Origin: Desulfosporosinus orientis DSM 765
GTDB lineage: Bacteria; Bacillota; Desulfitobacteriia; Desulfitobacteriales; Desulfitobacteriaceae
NCBI RefSeq assembly: GCF_000235605.1
Contig: NC_016584.1
Span: forward strand, 1,972,001 to 2,036,000
Direction: 5' to 3'
DNA length: 64,000 bases
The notes below the pieces were generated by a model. That model made no database searches. It was not told where the DNA came from and worked only from the letters and a program-made list of their open reading frames with translations. Positions within the stretch are counted from its first letter, which is position 1; each line of letters opens with the position of its first letter. Both the position numbers and the translations under genes were made by a program. Positions 1 through 9,559 of this stretch are shown here, one piece after another.

Positions 1-1518
1 GTTAAATACATGAATAAGATCATAATTTCTATCTTTAAGAAATTCAATAACCTCTTTAGCATAAATTTCAAAAACATGTTCGCCGTTAATTCTTACATAA
101 TGAACATTATTTCGATCTTCCTCTTGTGGTAAGGACGGGTCAGACGTTCCTAGAATAGTCAAATCCTGATGGGTCCCTAACATTCCTGATATTCCATCGA
201 TATAGGTTTGGATAGCCCCTCCGCGTACAGGTGGAACGGGTAGTTTTTCTGTACATATCATTAACACTTTTAATTTGTGGTCACTGTTTGGCATATATAA
301 AGGGCGGGTTATAGCTTTATCGGATTCGTCAAGAGAACTTTCAATATTATTGTCTGATTGCATTAATTCAAGTGTTTCTGGGGCAATCACAGGTTTTAAA
401 GCATAGTTGCCTGGAGTGTAATTTGCGTTTGAAGCTCTAAGTTCATTTAAGGCATTTTCTTTTGATTCCTCTAGGAGCAAAAGATGTTGATAAATTCTTT
501 CAAAATCATTACTTAAATATGAAACAGGATCATGGAGAATCTCATTGATTTGCTTATAAAACTCATTGGGGAAGGCCAAATCATTTATTAAAACGTCGAA
601 GGTCTCACTATCTATTGGATTTGCTTGGTGATAGAAGTCGATCATGGACTGAATCCACTGGGCATCCCATCGCCCCATATCGTCCATTGTGCCAGAGATA
701 AGCTTCCGAAGATCACGAATGGGTAAATCGTATGCCACACCATCTAAATCAATAACCCAAAGTCCCCCAGGTCCAAGTTGGCCGTTTGACCATCCGTAGT
801 CTTGATGGACAAGACCCCAATGTGTTTCTCCCAACGAGATCATTTGAGCATAAGAGGATTGTTTCTCTAAGTGAGTTAGGGAATTTAAAGCCTGGGGTTC
901 AAAACGTTCTATTGCTTCAGCCAGGGATTGACTAGCCTCAATTTCTTTATATGCCTTAGCAATGTGACGAAACCAATCAAACTTCTGGATTATTTTTTTA
1001 TAATATGCGGGCCATCGGTATAACCTTGAAGCTTTTTGTGAACCCAAGGGAGGGATATATCCCTGGCTGTGTTTATGAAATTCTCCAAGACCATAACATA
1101 ATGCGCAAGCGCCTTCGAGATCCTTTTTTGCTGGGGTAAGAGATTCAATCCAGTCGGTTACGATCCATAACTTTCCCCCCTTATTTATAGAGAGGGCACC
1201 TTCCTTCGTGGTTATTAATTCTGGAACTCGTGCGCCTTGTTTTACAATGTAGTCCTGTGCTCCGATTGAAAAGAGACTTCTTATTGGTTTTCGGTGTAAA
1301 AGCTTTAGACTGCGCGGACCTTTATCCGTTGTAATTTTCCATATTGCTCCGCCTTTATCCGGTTTTGTTGTTATCAATTCTTTGTCGAAGACCACCATAT
1401 CGTAATGACTCATAACCTGTTGAGCAATATCATCGATCTCGGGAGGTACATATTCATCTTTTTGAACCTGAGTAGGGTCATCATCACCATCCCACGGTTG
1501 AATCACATATTCATCCAC
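1..1518 (-). CDS. CotS-CotSA-like fused spore coat protein (partial)
   Basis: The frame runs open for 506 codons from a GTG at 1518 (GGGGGTGG just upstream) to the left edge, so the C-terminus is missing. The first ~390 residues look like the CotS/YutH kinase-like family: HQDYGWSN resembles the catalytic loop and VIDLDGVAYDLPIRDL the metal-binding loop. From about residue 415 a second domain starts with KVLMICTEKLPVPPVRGGA, the usual N-terminus of CotSA-type GT4 glycosyltransferases. In Bacillus these are two adjacent genes, cotSA and cotS; here they appear as one polypeptide. The expected role is glycan synthesis on the spore coat. It is divergent from the UDP-glucose dehydrogenase gene, which would supply sugar nucleotide. 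Domain identities are from recognised motifs; the fusion is read directly from the open frame. Confidence 0.8.
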   Translation of the reverse strand, partial: MDEYVIQPWDGDDDPTQVQKDEYVPPEIDDIAQQVMSHYDMVVFDKELITTKPDKGGAIWKITTDKGPRSLKLLHRKPIRSLFSIGAQDYIVKQGARVPELITTKEGALSINKGGKLWIVTDWIESLTPAKKDLEGACALCYGLGEFHKHSQGYIPPLGSQKASRLYRWPAYYKKIIQKFDWFRHIAKAYKEIEASQSLAEAIERFEPQALNSLTHLEKQSSYAQMISLGETHWGLVHQDYGWSNGQLGPGGLWVIDLDGVAYDLPIRDLRKLISGTMDDMGRWDAQWIQSMIDFYHQANPIDSETFDVLINDLAFPNEFYKQINEILHDPVSYLSNDFERIYQHLLLLEESKENALNELRASNANYTPGNYALKPVIAPETLELMQSDNNIESSLDESDKAITRPLYMPNSDHKLKVLMICTEKLPVPPVRGGAIQTYIDGISGMLGTHQDLTILGTSDPSLPQEEDRNNVHYVRINGEHVFEIYAKEVIEFLKDRNYDLIHVFN

Positions 1519-1665
1519 AAATCCACCCCCAACACTAATTACATTGCTTTAAAATATTCTGCAACCATAGAAATGGAGTGTAAATTTTTGTGCCAAAATA
1601 TGGAGCAAGACGGCGGTGTTGGAAATAAACTGTATTAATCGACAGAAATGAGAGTAGGTTTGTAG

Positions 1666-2949
1666 ATGATAAAGATATGTGTTGTAGGTGCTGGTTATGT
1701 GGGATTGACAACTTCAGCTGCACTAGCGGAATTTGGAAATGAGGTACAATGTGTTGATATCGAACAATCCAAAATCAATATGCTTAATCAAGGCTTAATC
1801 CCAATCTACGAGCCTGGATTAGGTGAATTAATACAAAAAAATGTTCAGCAGGGTAAACTTCATTTTTCTTTTGATGTAAAAGATAGCATTAAAAATAACT
1901 CGATTATTCTTATTGCCGTAGGCACACCGCCTAAAGAGGATGGCAGCAGTGATCTAAGCTATATTAATAATATAGTTGACACCATTGTTTCAACTATTCA
2001 AGATTACAAGATCGTCATAACAAAAAGTACTGTTCCTCCCGGAACAAATGAATGGATTCACCAAATATTCTTAGACATGGGTATAGACGAAACAATGTTC
2101 GATATTGTTTCAAATCCGGAATTTTTGAGAGAAGGTATGGCTTTATGGGATATTTTTCACCCAAATAAAATCGTTTTTGGAACAAAAACTAATAGGCCCA
2201 TTAAGGTTCTGAAAAAGTTATATGAAGGTGGAAGAGCCCCCTTAATCTTTACCAGTTTAACAGGTGCAGAAATGATTAAATATGCAAGCAATGCATTTCT
2301 AGCTACTAAAATTTCTTTTGCTAATGAAATAGCCCGAATCTGTGATGCTTATAATGTTGAGTATTTGGATGTCGCTAAAGGCCTGGGGACAGATTCCAGA
2401 ATCGGACGACATTTCCTTAATGCTGGACTAGGCTTTGGAGGTTCATGTCTCCCAAAAGATCTAAGTTCTCTTAAGCACTCGGCCTTGAGAAAAAACGTGG
2501 ATACTAAGCTGCTTGACGCTGTATTAGAAGTCAACGATAGTCAGATTGAGTTGTACCTGAAGAAGCTTAATACGCTCTTGCCAGATTTAGCGGGTAAAAA
2601 AATTACGGTTTGGGGTGTAACATTTAAGCCAAATACTGATGACCTACGTTTCTCTCCTTCTATAGCCTTAATTAATGAATTAATAAATAAAGGCGCACGC
2701 GTGCACACGTATGACCCAATTGTACAGCTTCAATTGCCGAGCACATGTTCTCATACAGATCAGTACGAATCGATAAGCAATTCGGATGCTTTGATTATTG
2801 CAACGGAATGGGAACAATTTTGCGATTCTAATTGGGCAGATGTGAAATCAAGAATGAGCAGGTCAATTATTCTTGATGCCAGAAACTGCTTAGATGGAGA
2901 AACAATTCGGAAAAATGGACTTGTTTATTTGGGGGTGGGGAAACAATGA
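1666..2949 (+). CDS. ugd: UDP-glucose 6-dehydrogenase
   Basis: This cytoplasmic enzyme oxidises UDP-glucose to UDP-glucuronate with two NAD+. The 427-residue protein is normal length. The N-terminus has the Rossmann motif GAGYVGL (residues 8-14), the middle contains the catalytic cysteine motif GFGGSCLPKDL, and the C-terminal UDP-binding domain has GVTFKPNTDDLRFSPS. The stop overlaps the start of the epimerase gene (ATGA), so the two are translationally coupled. The pair would make UDP-glucuronate and then its C4 epimer (or another epimerised sugar) for a surface or spore polysaccharide, in keeping with the divergent CotS-CotSA gene. The ribosome binding site is weak. Function is secure at family level; the polymer it serves is inferred. 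Confidence 0.93.
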   Translation: MIKICVVGAGYVGLTTSAALAEFGNEVQCVDIEQSKINMLNQGLIPIYEPGLGELIQKNVQQGKLHFSFDVKDSIKNNSIILIAVGTPPKEDGSSDLSYINNIVDTIVSTIQDYKIVITKSTVPPGTNEWIHQIFLDMGIDETMFDIVSNPEFLREGMALWDIFHPNKIVFGTKTNRPIKVLKKLYEGGRAPLIFTSLTGAEMIKYASNAFLATKISFANEIARICDAYNVEYLDVAKGLGTDSRIGRHFLNAGLGFGGSCLPKDLSSLKHSALRKNVDTKLLDAVLEVNDSQIELYLKKLNTLLPDLAGKKITVWGVTFKPNTDDLRFSPSIALINELINKGARVHTYDPIVQLQLPSTCSHTDQYESISNSDALIIATEWEQFCDSNWADVKSRMSRSIILDARNCLDGETIRKNGLVYLGVGKQ

Positions 2950-3896
2950 AGATACTCGTTACTGGCGCAGCTGGATTTATAGGTTCACATTTGTGCGAGC
3001 GTTTACTTCAATTGAACAATATCGAGGTTATTGGAATTGACGGCTTTATTAACCCTTTACTGAATCAAACAAAACAAAGGAATCTTCAAGAATTACTTTC
3101 AAATCCACGTTTTAAATTTCATCAGGTAGATCTTCGTGAAGCGGATTTAAAGACGATTTTGGACGGTATTGAAGCAGTTTACCATTTATCAGGTATGCCA
3201 GGGGTACGCACAAGTTGGGGAACTGACTTTCAGGGATATGTCGATCATAACATCTCAGCCACTCAGGTATTATTAGAAGCAGTACGTGAATCATCCCTTG
3301 AGAAATTTGTCTATGTTTCAACGTCTTCGGTTTATGGTGAAAAAATAGGGAAAGTTACAGAGGAATCTGTTCCAACTCCACTATCACCGTATGGAGTGAG
3401 TAAGTTAGCTGGGGAATATTTGTGTAATGTTTACCAAGTAAATTATAACATTCCAGTTGTAACATTAAGATATTTTACGGTCTATGGACCACGCCAGCGC
3501 TCAGATATGGCCTTTCATCGCTTCATTAAAGGGATTCTTAATGATGAAACCCTACAAATATATGGCGATGGGACACAAACACGAGATTTTACCTTTGTTA
3601 GCGATTGCATAGAAGGATCAGTTGCAGTCCTAAAGGCTGAAAATGTGATTGGAGAGACGATTAATCTAGGTGGTAAAGAACGAGCATCTGTCTTAGATGT
3701 TATTAAGCATATTGAAGAGTTAGTCGGTAAAAAAGCAACCCTAAAATTCGTGGGAGGCCTCATAGGAGAACCACGGGATACTTGGGCAGATATATCAAAG
3801 GCGAAAGAATTGCTTGATTACTATCCTGCAACTAGCTTGAGAAACGGCCTGATTTGCCAAATCAATGATTTTGTAAAATTTTATCAGACGGAATGA
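2946..3896 (+). CDS. NAD-dependent sugar epimerase (UDP-glucuronate/UDP-glucose 4-epimerase type)
   Basis: This is a 316-residue extended short-chain dehydrogenase/reductase. It has the NAD-binding glycine motif TGAAGFIGSH at residues 6-15, a serine-containing strand STSSVYG, and the catalytic YGVSK pair. The C-terminal region has YGDGTQTRDFTFVSD, typical of sugar-nucleotide epimerases and dehydratases. The exact substrate cannot be read from the motifs. Position directly after ugd, with a 4-base overlap, favours UDP-glucuronate as substrate, as in galacturonate-forming pathways. No terminator is seen before the poly-aspartate gene 90 bases on, so the three genes may share a transcript. Confidence 0.85.
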   Translation: MKILVTGAAGFIGSHLCERLLQLNNIEVIGIDGFINPLLNQTKQRNLQELLSNPRFKFHQVDLREADLKTILDGIEAVYHLSGMPGVRTSWGTDFQGYVDHNISATQVLLEAVRESSLEKFVYVSTSSVYGEKIGKVTEESVPTPLSPYGVSKLAGEYLCNVYQVNYNIPVVTLRYFTVYGPRQRSDMAFHRFIKGILNDETLQIYGDGTQTRDFTFVSDCIEGSVAVLKAENVIGETINLGGKERASVLDVIKHIEELVGKKATLKFVGGLIGEPRDTWADISKAKELLDYYPATSLRNGLICQINDFVKFYQTE

Positions 3897-3989
3897 TGAA
3901 CCCTTGCCTAATAGTAATCATATAATAAACTAGCAAGTCCTTTTATCTAAATTATCCAAATTAGTAAAATTCAGAAAGGCGGAAATAAT

Positions 3990-4439
<450 letters not shown>

Positions 4440-4729
4440 CCCTTTAATCCTTTACTTTGAGATAGATTATTAGATGAGTCAGAAAGAATCAGGGGGGAAT
4501 GGCCAAAATATCTAGGCCTTCTCTCCTCGTTTTTGGCGGAAATCAACATATTTTACTAAATCAACTTTATCCTCCTTGTAAACATATGTTATAAAGTTAT
4601 ATGCAGCTCGTGAAATTCACCTGTATAAATTCAATAGAACAAGTTAACCTAGGTTTAAGCAAGACAGCCGCCTTTTATTCTTGCTGAACAGAGATTGCTC
4701 GGTGAATAATTTTTTGAAAGGATTAATCT
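4440..4729. other. Intergenic region without a gene
   Basis: About 290 bases between the poly-aspartate gene and the DedA gene. No terminator with a clear T-run is visible. A possible promoter for the DedA gene is TTGTAA near 4580 and TATATG about 16 bases further on; this is weak. Nothing else is supported. Confidence 0.4.
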
Positions 4730-5995
4730 ATGTCATTTGAAGTTCTTACTCAATATATAACCCAATATGGATACCCGGGTTTATTCCTTATTATGGCAAT
4801 TTCCATTTTGGGGATTCCCATTCCCGATGAAGTTTTGCTAACTTTTATCGGTTTTCTAACTTATTCTGGTCGGTTAAATCCAATCTTAGCAGTTATATTC
4901 TCCGCGTTGGGTAGTAGCACATCAATTACAATTGAATATTTGTTGGGAAGATTCTTTCATAGATTGGTTTCAAAATTATTAAATAAACATGCTCGCTTAG
5001 AAAAAATATTGTATTGGTATCAACGACATGGCGCGAAACTATTAACGGCGGGATACTTTATACCTGGCGTAAGACATATTTCTGGGTATATAGCCGGGCT
5101 AAGTAAATTAGAGTATCGTAAGTTTGCAGCATTTGCGTATTTAGGAGCCGCCTTATGGACTACCCTTTTTATAACTCTTGGTCGGCTCCTTGGCAGCAAA
5201 TGGAATGTTATTCTTCCGATCATTCACAGATATGCTCTGATTTTGGGGCTTATTGCAGTGATATTAGCCTTGGCATTTTATCTTTTACATAAATATCATG
5301 ACAAATTGGGGAATTGGCTATTTAGCCAATTGCAAAAATTACCCGAACGATATTTGTCTCTAGGTAAGCGTCGTTTCATCTTTACGGTGGGCGGGTTATT
5401 GTTTTTGATCTTATTCATTTACTTTATGGGATTGATTCAAGATTTTGTTACTTATGAGGTTGGTCCGGCTGATGATCTCGTTGTTGATTGGGTGACTAAT
5501 TATTCACCATATTTTATAATCTCTTTTATGCAAATAATCAATTCTTTCGGGACGCATCTTTTTATCTTAATATTTTTTATTATAGCGGGAGGAATGCTTC
5601 GCTATACAACAAAGCGATGGTCACATATTGTCCCTTTATCTTTGGCTTGGATGGGCGGTACTGTAATCGATTCCTTATTTCGCCTTGTATTTAAAGGGTA
5701 TGGTATTAGATTTTTTGAAAATCTTACCCCTTTTCAAGCACCAAGCCAGGGATTTCTTATTGCTGCATTAACCTTTTATGCGGTACTCGGCTACCTTGTC
5801 GGGAAAACCAAGAGTAAGAGAACAATGCTCTTTATAGGTATCACAGAATTTTTCTTTTTGATTCTCTTAGCTTTAAGTCCCATATTTCTTCGTATACATC
5901 CTCCAAGCACCATGGTTATGAGTCTGACTGTAAGTGGGCTCTTGACGCTAATATGCCTGTTTGTTTACGAATTTCGTGCTTCTTATTTTACTTGA
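4730..5995 (+). CDS. DedA-family membrane protein fused to a degenerate PAP2-like domain
   Basis: This is a 421-residue integral membrane protein. Residues 1-175 are a DedA/SNARE-associated domain, with GIPIPDE near the N-terminus (residues 28-34) and the typical GYFIPGVRHISGYIAG (108-123). DedA proteins are linked to lipid flipping and membrane-potential homeostasis. Residues ~215-415 have the layout of a PAP2 lipid phosphatase, a known partner of DedA domains in fusions. However, the catalytic motifs are altered: PSGH is PSQG (338-341), so that His is absent, and the third motif keeps H390 but has Pro where the Arg should be and Thr394 where the Asp should be. The second half is therefore likely not a phosphatase. 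The ribosome binding site is AAAGG, 9 bases upstream. It stands alone. Confidence 0.8.
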   Translation: MSFEVLTQYITQYGYPGLFLIMAISILGIPIPDEVLLTFIGFLTYSGRLNPILAVIFSALGSSTSITIEYLLGRFFHRLVSKLLNKHARLEKILYWYQRHGAKLLTAGYFIPGVRHISGYIAGLSKLEYRKFAAFAYLGAALWTTLFITLGRLLGSKWNVILPIIHRYALILGLIAVILALAFYLLHKYHDKLGNWLFSQLQKLPERYLSLGKRRFIFTVGGLLFLILFIYFMGLIQDFVTYEVGPADDLVVDWVTNYSPYFIISFMQIINSFGTHLFILIFFIIAGGMLRYTTKRWSHIVPLSLAWMGGTVIDSLFRLVFKGYGIRFFENLTPFQAPSQGFLIAALTFYAVLGYLVGKTKSKRTMLFIGITEFFFLILLALSPIFLRIHPPSTMVMSLTVSGLLTLICLFVYEFRASYFT

Positions 5996-6090
5996 AAAAA
6001 CATTCGCTTTTAAATTGGAATATTCATTAAGCATTTTTGTGTCAACAATTATAGCCTGGCAAGTGCTGGGGATGCAGCAGTTAACAAGAA

Positions 6091-6127
6091 AAGCACATGA
6101 TGGTTTTTGCTAAACTATCATGTGCTT
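6091..6127. terminator. Bidirectional rho-independent terminator
   Basis: The arms AAGCACATGATGG and CTATCATGTGCTT pair over 13 positions with one mismatch-like change around an 11-base loop. The hairpin lies between the convergent DedA gene and the GyrI-like gene, and can serve both. Confidence 0.75.
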
Positions 6128-6165
6128 CTTTACTGACAAAAATCATCTTACTTTACAATCGATAA

Positions 6166-6621
6166 TCAACCAATGGGAACACAGATTTCGCAAAGATGCC
6201 GTTCAACCTGTTTGGCCGCATAACGCTCCATAATCGGCCGTGTAGTGTCAGGAAGACTGCCCTTTGCGGATAATAGAACGAAGATTTCTGCCCAAGCCTT
6301 CTCTATAGCTTCGGGTGTGTGTTTCACTGTAAAAACCGCATACTTTCCTCCGGCAAATTCGCCATGCTCTACATTGTCCCCTGCCGGAAAGGGCTTATCG
6401 GCAAGGATAAGGCAAGCATCATAACGACAATTCTCAGGCGGGGTTGTTTGGGGATTATCGTGGGCAATGCCCAAAATCACTGTTTTACGGTTCAATAGGT
6501 TATTGGCTTTCGCCCAATGTTTGAGTTTTTCCATGGTCTGGATATTTTGCACGCCATAAGCTCCTGTTTGCCGTATATAGGCAATAGGGCATGAGGGGAT
6601 GGTTTCAATATGCATGTTCAT
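6166..6621 (-). CDS. GyrI-like / AraC-effector-binding domain protein
   Basis: This 151-residue protein belongs to the GyrI-like small-molecule-binding family (also found as the effector domain of AraC/BmrR-type regulators and in SbmC). It starts MNMHIETIPSCPIAYIRQTG, the usual family N-terminus, and has DACLILAD and GKYAVFTVKH motifs in the expected order. The longer open frame begins at 6693, but ATG at 6621 has an upstream AGAGGT and begins at the family's usual N-terminus, so it is preferred. There is no DNA-binding domain, so it probably binds a hydrophobic ligand alone. Two decayed copies lie at 7683-7956 and 11145-11405. Confidence 0.8.
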   Translation of the reverse strand: MNMHIETIPSCPIAYIRQTGAYGVQNIQTMEKLKHWAKANNLLNRKTVILGIAHDNPQTTPPENCRYDACLILADKPFPAGDNVEHGEFAGGKYAVFTVKHTPEAIEKAWAEIFVLLSAKGSLPDTTRPIMERYAAKQVERHLCEICVPIG

Positions 6622-6821
6622 TGTCTTGTAACCTCTTTTATAGGATTGTGACCGGTCCTTGTTTACCATATAATTGTTTAAAATGAAATGCAACTAAAAA
6701 ATATAAAGGGTTTATATGGACCGCCTGGTACTGGTAAGAAATTTGCTATGTTTTATTTTCTTTGCTAAAAAAGATACGTTATATTATTTAACATGAACAA
6801 AAATTTGAAAGGGTGATTGCA

Positions 6822-7526
6822 ATGCAACAGATAAAATTTGAGATAGAGGGCATCCCAGCAGTTGAATGGGGAGAGAAGAAAGAGCATGTGTTTATTGCCG
6901 TGCACGGAAATATGTCCAATAAGGAAGATACGGTTATTAAATTACTTGCAGAAAAGGCTGTTGAAAAAGATTATCAGGTATTAAGTTTTGATTTACCACA
7001 GCATGGTGAACGGGAAAAAATAGATATTCCTTGTAAAGTACAAATTTGTGTAAATGACCTTATTGCTATTATGCAGTATGCAAAACAACATTGGAAAAAC
7101 ATAAGTCTGTTTGCTTGCAGTATGGGGGCGTACTTCAGCCTTTTGGCATATAAAGAAGAATCGTTAGAACAATGTATCTTCTTATCTCCTGTTGTGGATA
7201 TGGGGCGTATCATTAGCAATATGATGATGTGGTTCAATGTAACTCCAGAGCGTTTGCAAAAAGAACAGGAAATAGAAACTCCGATAGGTCAAATTCTTTA
7301 TTGGGATTATTATTGCTATGTAAATCAACATCCAGTAGATACATGGAATGTTCCCACTGTAGTTCTTTATGGTGCTAAAGATGATTTGTGCGAATATGAA
7401 ACAATTGGAAATTTTGTTAAACGATTTCAATGTCAGTTAGAAGTTATGCAACAAGGTGAGCATTTTTTTCATACTAGCGAACAGTTAAATGTATTTCAGA
7501 GTTGGTTAAAAAAGTATATTGTTTAG
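6822..7526 (+). CDS. Alpha/beta-fold hydrolase
   Basis: This is a soluble 234-residue alpha/beta hydrolase. The nucleophile elbow is ACSMGAY (Cys replaces the first Gly of GxSxG, Ser kept), the acid is in GAKDDL and the catalytic His in GEHFF near the C-terminus, so the triad looks complete. IAVHGNMSNKEDT forms the oxyanion loop after strand 3. ATG at 6822 is preferred over the in-frame GTG at 6813 because the GAAAGG ribosome binding site has better spacing to it. The substrate is unknown. It is followed by a region of decayed sequence, with no operon partner. Confidence 0.82.
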   Translation: MQQIKFEIEGIPAVEWGEKKEHVFIAVHGNMSNKEDTVIKLLAEKAVEKDYQVLSFDLPQHGEREKIDIPCKVQICVNDLIAIMQYAKQHWKNISLFACSMGAYFSLLAYKEESLEQCIFLSPVVDMGRIISNMMMWFNVTPERLQKEQEIETPIGQILYWDYYCYVNQHPVDTWNVPTVVLYGAKDDLCEYETIGNFVKRFQCQLEVMQQGEHFFHTSEQLNVFQSWLKKYIV

Positions 7527-7682
7527 CAAATTCCAATTTCTGTGCATATCACAGTAAATCTGTCACACTTACCTATTAAGTAGTAAGTATTGTAACTGGC
7601 AGTTATGGGATTAGTGTGTTTTCTGAATGCAGGGACGGAAAATACGCTTTTTTACCCCAAGGGGTAAACTTTTTGGTGCATT

Positions 7683-7956
7683 TAAATTCGCATGGTGGAG
7701 GATGAGAGGGCCAGGGCTGATACCGTCCTCTGTCGGATAGGGTTTATCAGCGAGGAGGAGGCAGGCGTCAACGTTTCAGTTTTTCCATGGTCTGGATATT
7801 TTTCTTGCCATAAGCTCCTGTTTGCCGTATATAGGCAATAGAGCAGGAGGGGAGAGTTTCAATATGCATGTTCATTGTCTGGTATCCTCTTTCATTGCAT
7901 TGTGACAGGTCTTGTTAACCATATAATGCTTTAAAATAAAATGCAACTTAAGGTAC
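7683..7956 (-). pseudogene. Decayed 5' copy of the GyrI-like gene
   Basis: The stretch matches the promoter, start and first ~100 codons of the intact GyrI-like gene at 6166-6621, including the blocks CCATGGTCTGGATATTTT and TTGCCGTATATAGGCAATAG, but an internal segment (the part around GGGATTATCGTGGGCAATG in the intact gene) is deleted and frames are lost. The 3' half is absent here and is the part kept by the other remnant at 11145-11405. The rest of the 7527-8027 gap shows nothing further apart from the MarR operator. Confidence 0.75.
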
Positions 7957-7987
7957 CTTGACAAAAGTTTCTGGCAGCAGTACTATA

Positions 7988-8003
7988 TAGTGCATATACA
8001 CGA
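7988..8003. promoter_or_regulatory. Probable MarR operator, upstream copy
   Basis: TAGTGCATATACACGA is an imperfect palindrome 25 bases before the marR start. The same site occurs inverted at 8493-8508 after the gene, ahead of the next gene. Two copies of one near-palindrome around a MarR gene is the expected pattern for self-regulation. Confidence 0.65.
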
Positions 8004-8027
8004 ATTACTTAGAAATGAGAGGCAAAT

Positions 8028-8456
8028 ATGAGCGAAACTCCATGTAATTGTATGAAGCTGCGCAGGGCTTCTTTAGCGATTACTAAACTCTACGACCAAT
8101 ATCTTCAGCCTGCTGGTTTGACAGTTAGTCAGTATTCGATCATGCAAAGCATTCGCCGGTCAGCACCCGTTTCCGTAAGCGAGCTTGCGGCTAAAACGCA
8201 GTTGGATAGAACGACTATGGTGCGAAATCTGCACCCTCTCGAAAAACAGGGTATTGTTTTGGATGTCTCAAAACCGGGTACTCGAAACCGCCAGTTGACT
8301 TTATCAAAATACGGTGAGGACAAATTAAAATCTGCAGAATTATTGTGGCTGCAGGCGCAGGAGAATGTTAAGACTGCACTGGGAGAATCTGACCTGGCGA
8401 CTCTTGCTCAATTGCTTCTAAAAGTTGAATCGTTGCATGTATCGGAATCGGAGTAG
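8028..8456 (+). CDS. MarR-family transcriptional regulator
   Basis: The 142-residue protein has the MarR winged-helix fold: QYSIMQSIRR, then VSELAAKTQLDRTTMVRNLHPLEKQGIV as helix-turn-helix and recognition helix, then the wing (KPGTRNRQLTLSKYG). The N-terminus contains CNCMKLRR; cysteines near the N-terminus of MarR proteins sometimes sense oxidants, but this is only a possibility here. The ATG has GAGAGG upstream. Matching palindromes before and after the gene suggest it represses itself and the Fe-S protein gene that follows. Confidence 0.88.
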   Translation: MSETPCNCMKLRRASLAITKLYDQYLQPAGLTVSQYSIMQSIRRSAPVSVSELAAKTQLDRTTMVRNLHPLEKQGIVLDVSKPGTRNRQLTLSKYGEDKLKSAELLWLQAQENVKTALGESDLATLAQLLLKVESLHVSESE

Positions 8457-8492
8457 AGGACTCACTGCGAGGAGTTCGTGCTTTTAGCAAAA

Positions 8493-8508
8493 TCGTGTAT
8501 ATACACTA
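8493..8508. promoter_or_regulatory. Probable MarR operator, downstream copy
   Basis: TCGTGTATATACACTA is the reverse complement of the upstream site with one base change, and lies 22 bases before the start of the QueG-like gene. It is a better palindrome than the upstream copy. Confidence 0.65.
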
Positions 8509-8530
8509 TTAAATGAAGAGGACTGATTGA

Positions 8531-9559
8531 ATGGAAGGCATGGGAATAGCACAAGTAATACGAGATAAGGCTTATGACCTGGGATACGCCGGCTGTGGAA
8601 TCATTTCCTTAGAGAGACTGCATGGATATGCTGAGAAGTTGGAAGAACGAGTCCGGAAAGTTCCCGAGTCTGCCGGATTTTACGCAACACAGAGACGTCT
8701 TATTGATCCGAGAAAACAGTTTCCCTGGGCAAAATCTGTTGTGGTTGTGGCGGAAAGATATGGGACATATAAAATACCCCGGGAGTTAAAAGGACGTATC
8801 GGGAGACCCTACCTGTTTGACGGCCGCGTTGATGCACACAGCAAAGAATTTAAAGCAGGGCTGCAGATGGAGTCATTGATGCACTCCCTCGGTTTGAAAT
8901 TTGCATCCGAACGGAAATTCGGCCTGGTGGGTCTGCGCTGGGCTGCCCTGCAAGCCGGAATCGGACGGATTCGCAGGAATAACTTTTTTTACACAAAATA
9001 CGGCTCATGGGTTACCTTGTATGCCTGGCTGACGGATCAGGATATGGAATGCACAGAAGCGGCTGATCTGCCTGAATGTCCAACTTCATGTGACCGATGT
9101 ATAAAAGCCTGCCCGACAGGTTCCCTCTCTGCTCCGTATACCATGTCCCCAATGGCATGCGTTTCGTTTCTTACAACGTTTGGCGGGCGCAATCTCCCGG
9201 AGGAACCGCTCCGCAGTAAATTCGGAAATTGTATTTACGGGTGCGATATTTGCCAGGAAGTCTGCCCCATGAACAAAGGAAAATGGGAAGAGAGCGAGGA
9301 GTTTCCCGGTCTTTCCCAGCTGGCCCCTTTCCTTACACCGGAAAAAATCATGGAAATGGACGATGAATTTTACAAAGATTTCGTACAGCCCAAGTTTTTC
9401 TATTTAAAACCGGATGAGCTTTGGAAATGGAAAGTGGATACCCTTTGTTTTATGCACAACCAATATCAGGAAGCCTATGAACCTTATATTCTTGAAGCCT
9501 GTCATAGTCCCCATGAAAAAATACGTGAGATGGCAAAGAGCATCTGTCAGGAACGATAG
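8531..9559 (+). CDS. QueG-like 4Fe-4S reductase paralogue
   Basis: This 342-residue protein resembles the epoxyqueuosine reductase (QueG)/reductive-dehalogenase-like family. The N-terminal half is the corrinoid-type domain; the C-terminal half carries two 4Fe-4S clusters, CPTSCDRCIKACPTG and CIYGCDICQEVCP. A HEAT-like tail follows. QueG proper acts on tRNA with cobalamin, but this protein lacks linkage to queuosine genes and is controlled by its own MarR regulator, so a different redox substrate is likely. Family is well supported; substrate is unknown. The ATG is preceded by GAGGA. Confidence 0.78.
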   Translation: MEGMGIAQVIRDKAYDLGYAGCGIISLERLHGYAEKLEERVRKVPESAGFYATQRRLIDPRKQFPWAKSVVVVAERYGTYKIPRELKGRIGRPYLFDGRVDAHSKEFKAGLQMESLMHSLGLKFASERKFGLVGLRWAALQAGIGRIRRNNFFYTKYGSWVTLYAWLTDQDMECTEAADLPECPTSCDRCIKACPTGSLSAPYTMSPMACVSFLTTFGGRNLPEEPLRSKFGNCIYGCDICQEVCPMNKGKWEESEEFPGLSQLAPFLTPEKIMEMDDEFYKDFVQPKFFYLKPDELWKWKVDTLCFMHNQYQEAYEPYILEACHSPHEKIREMAKSICQER

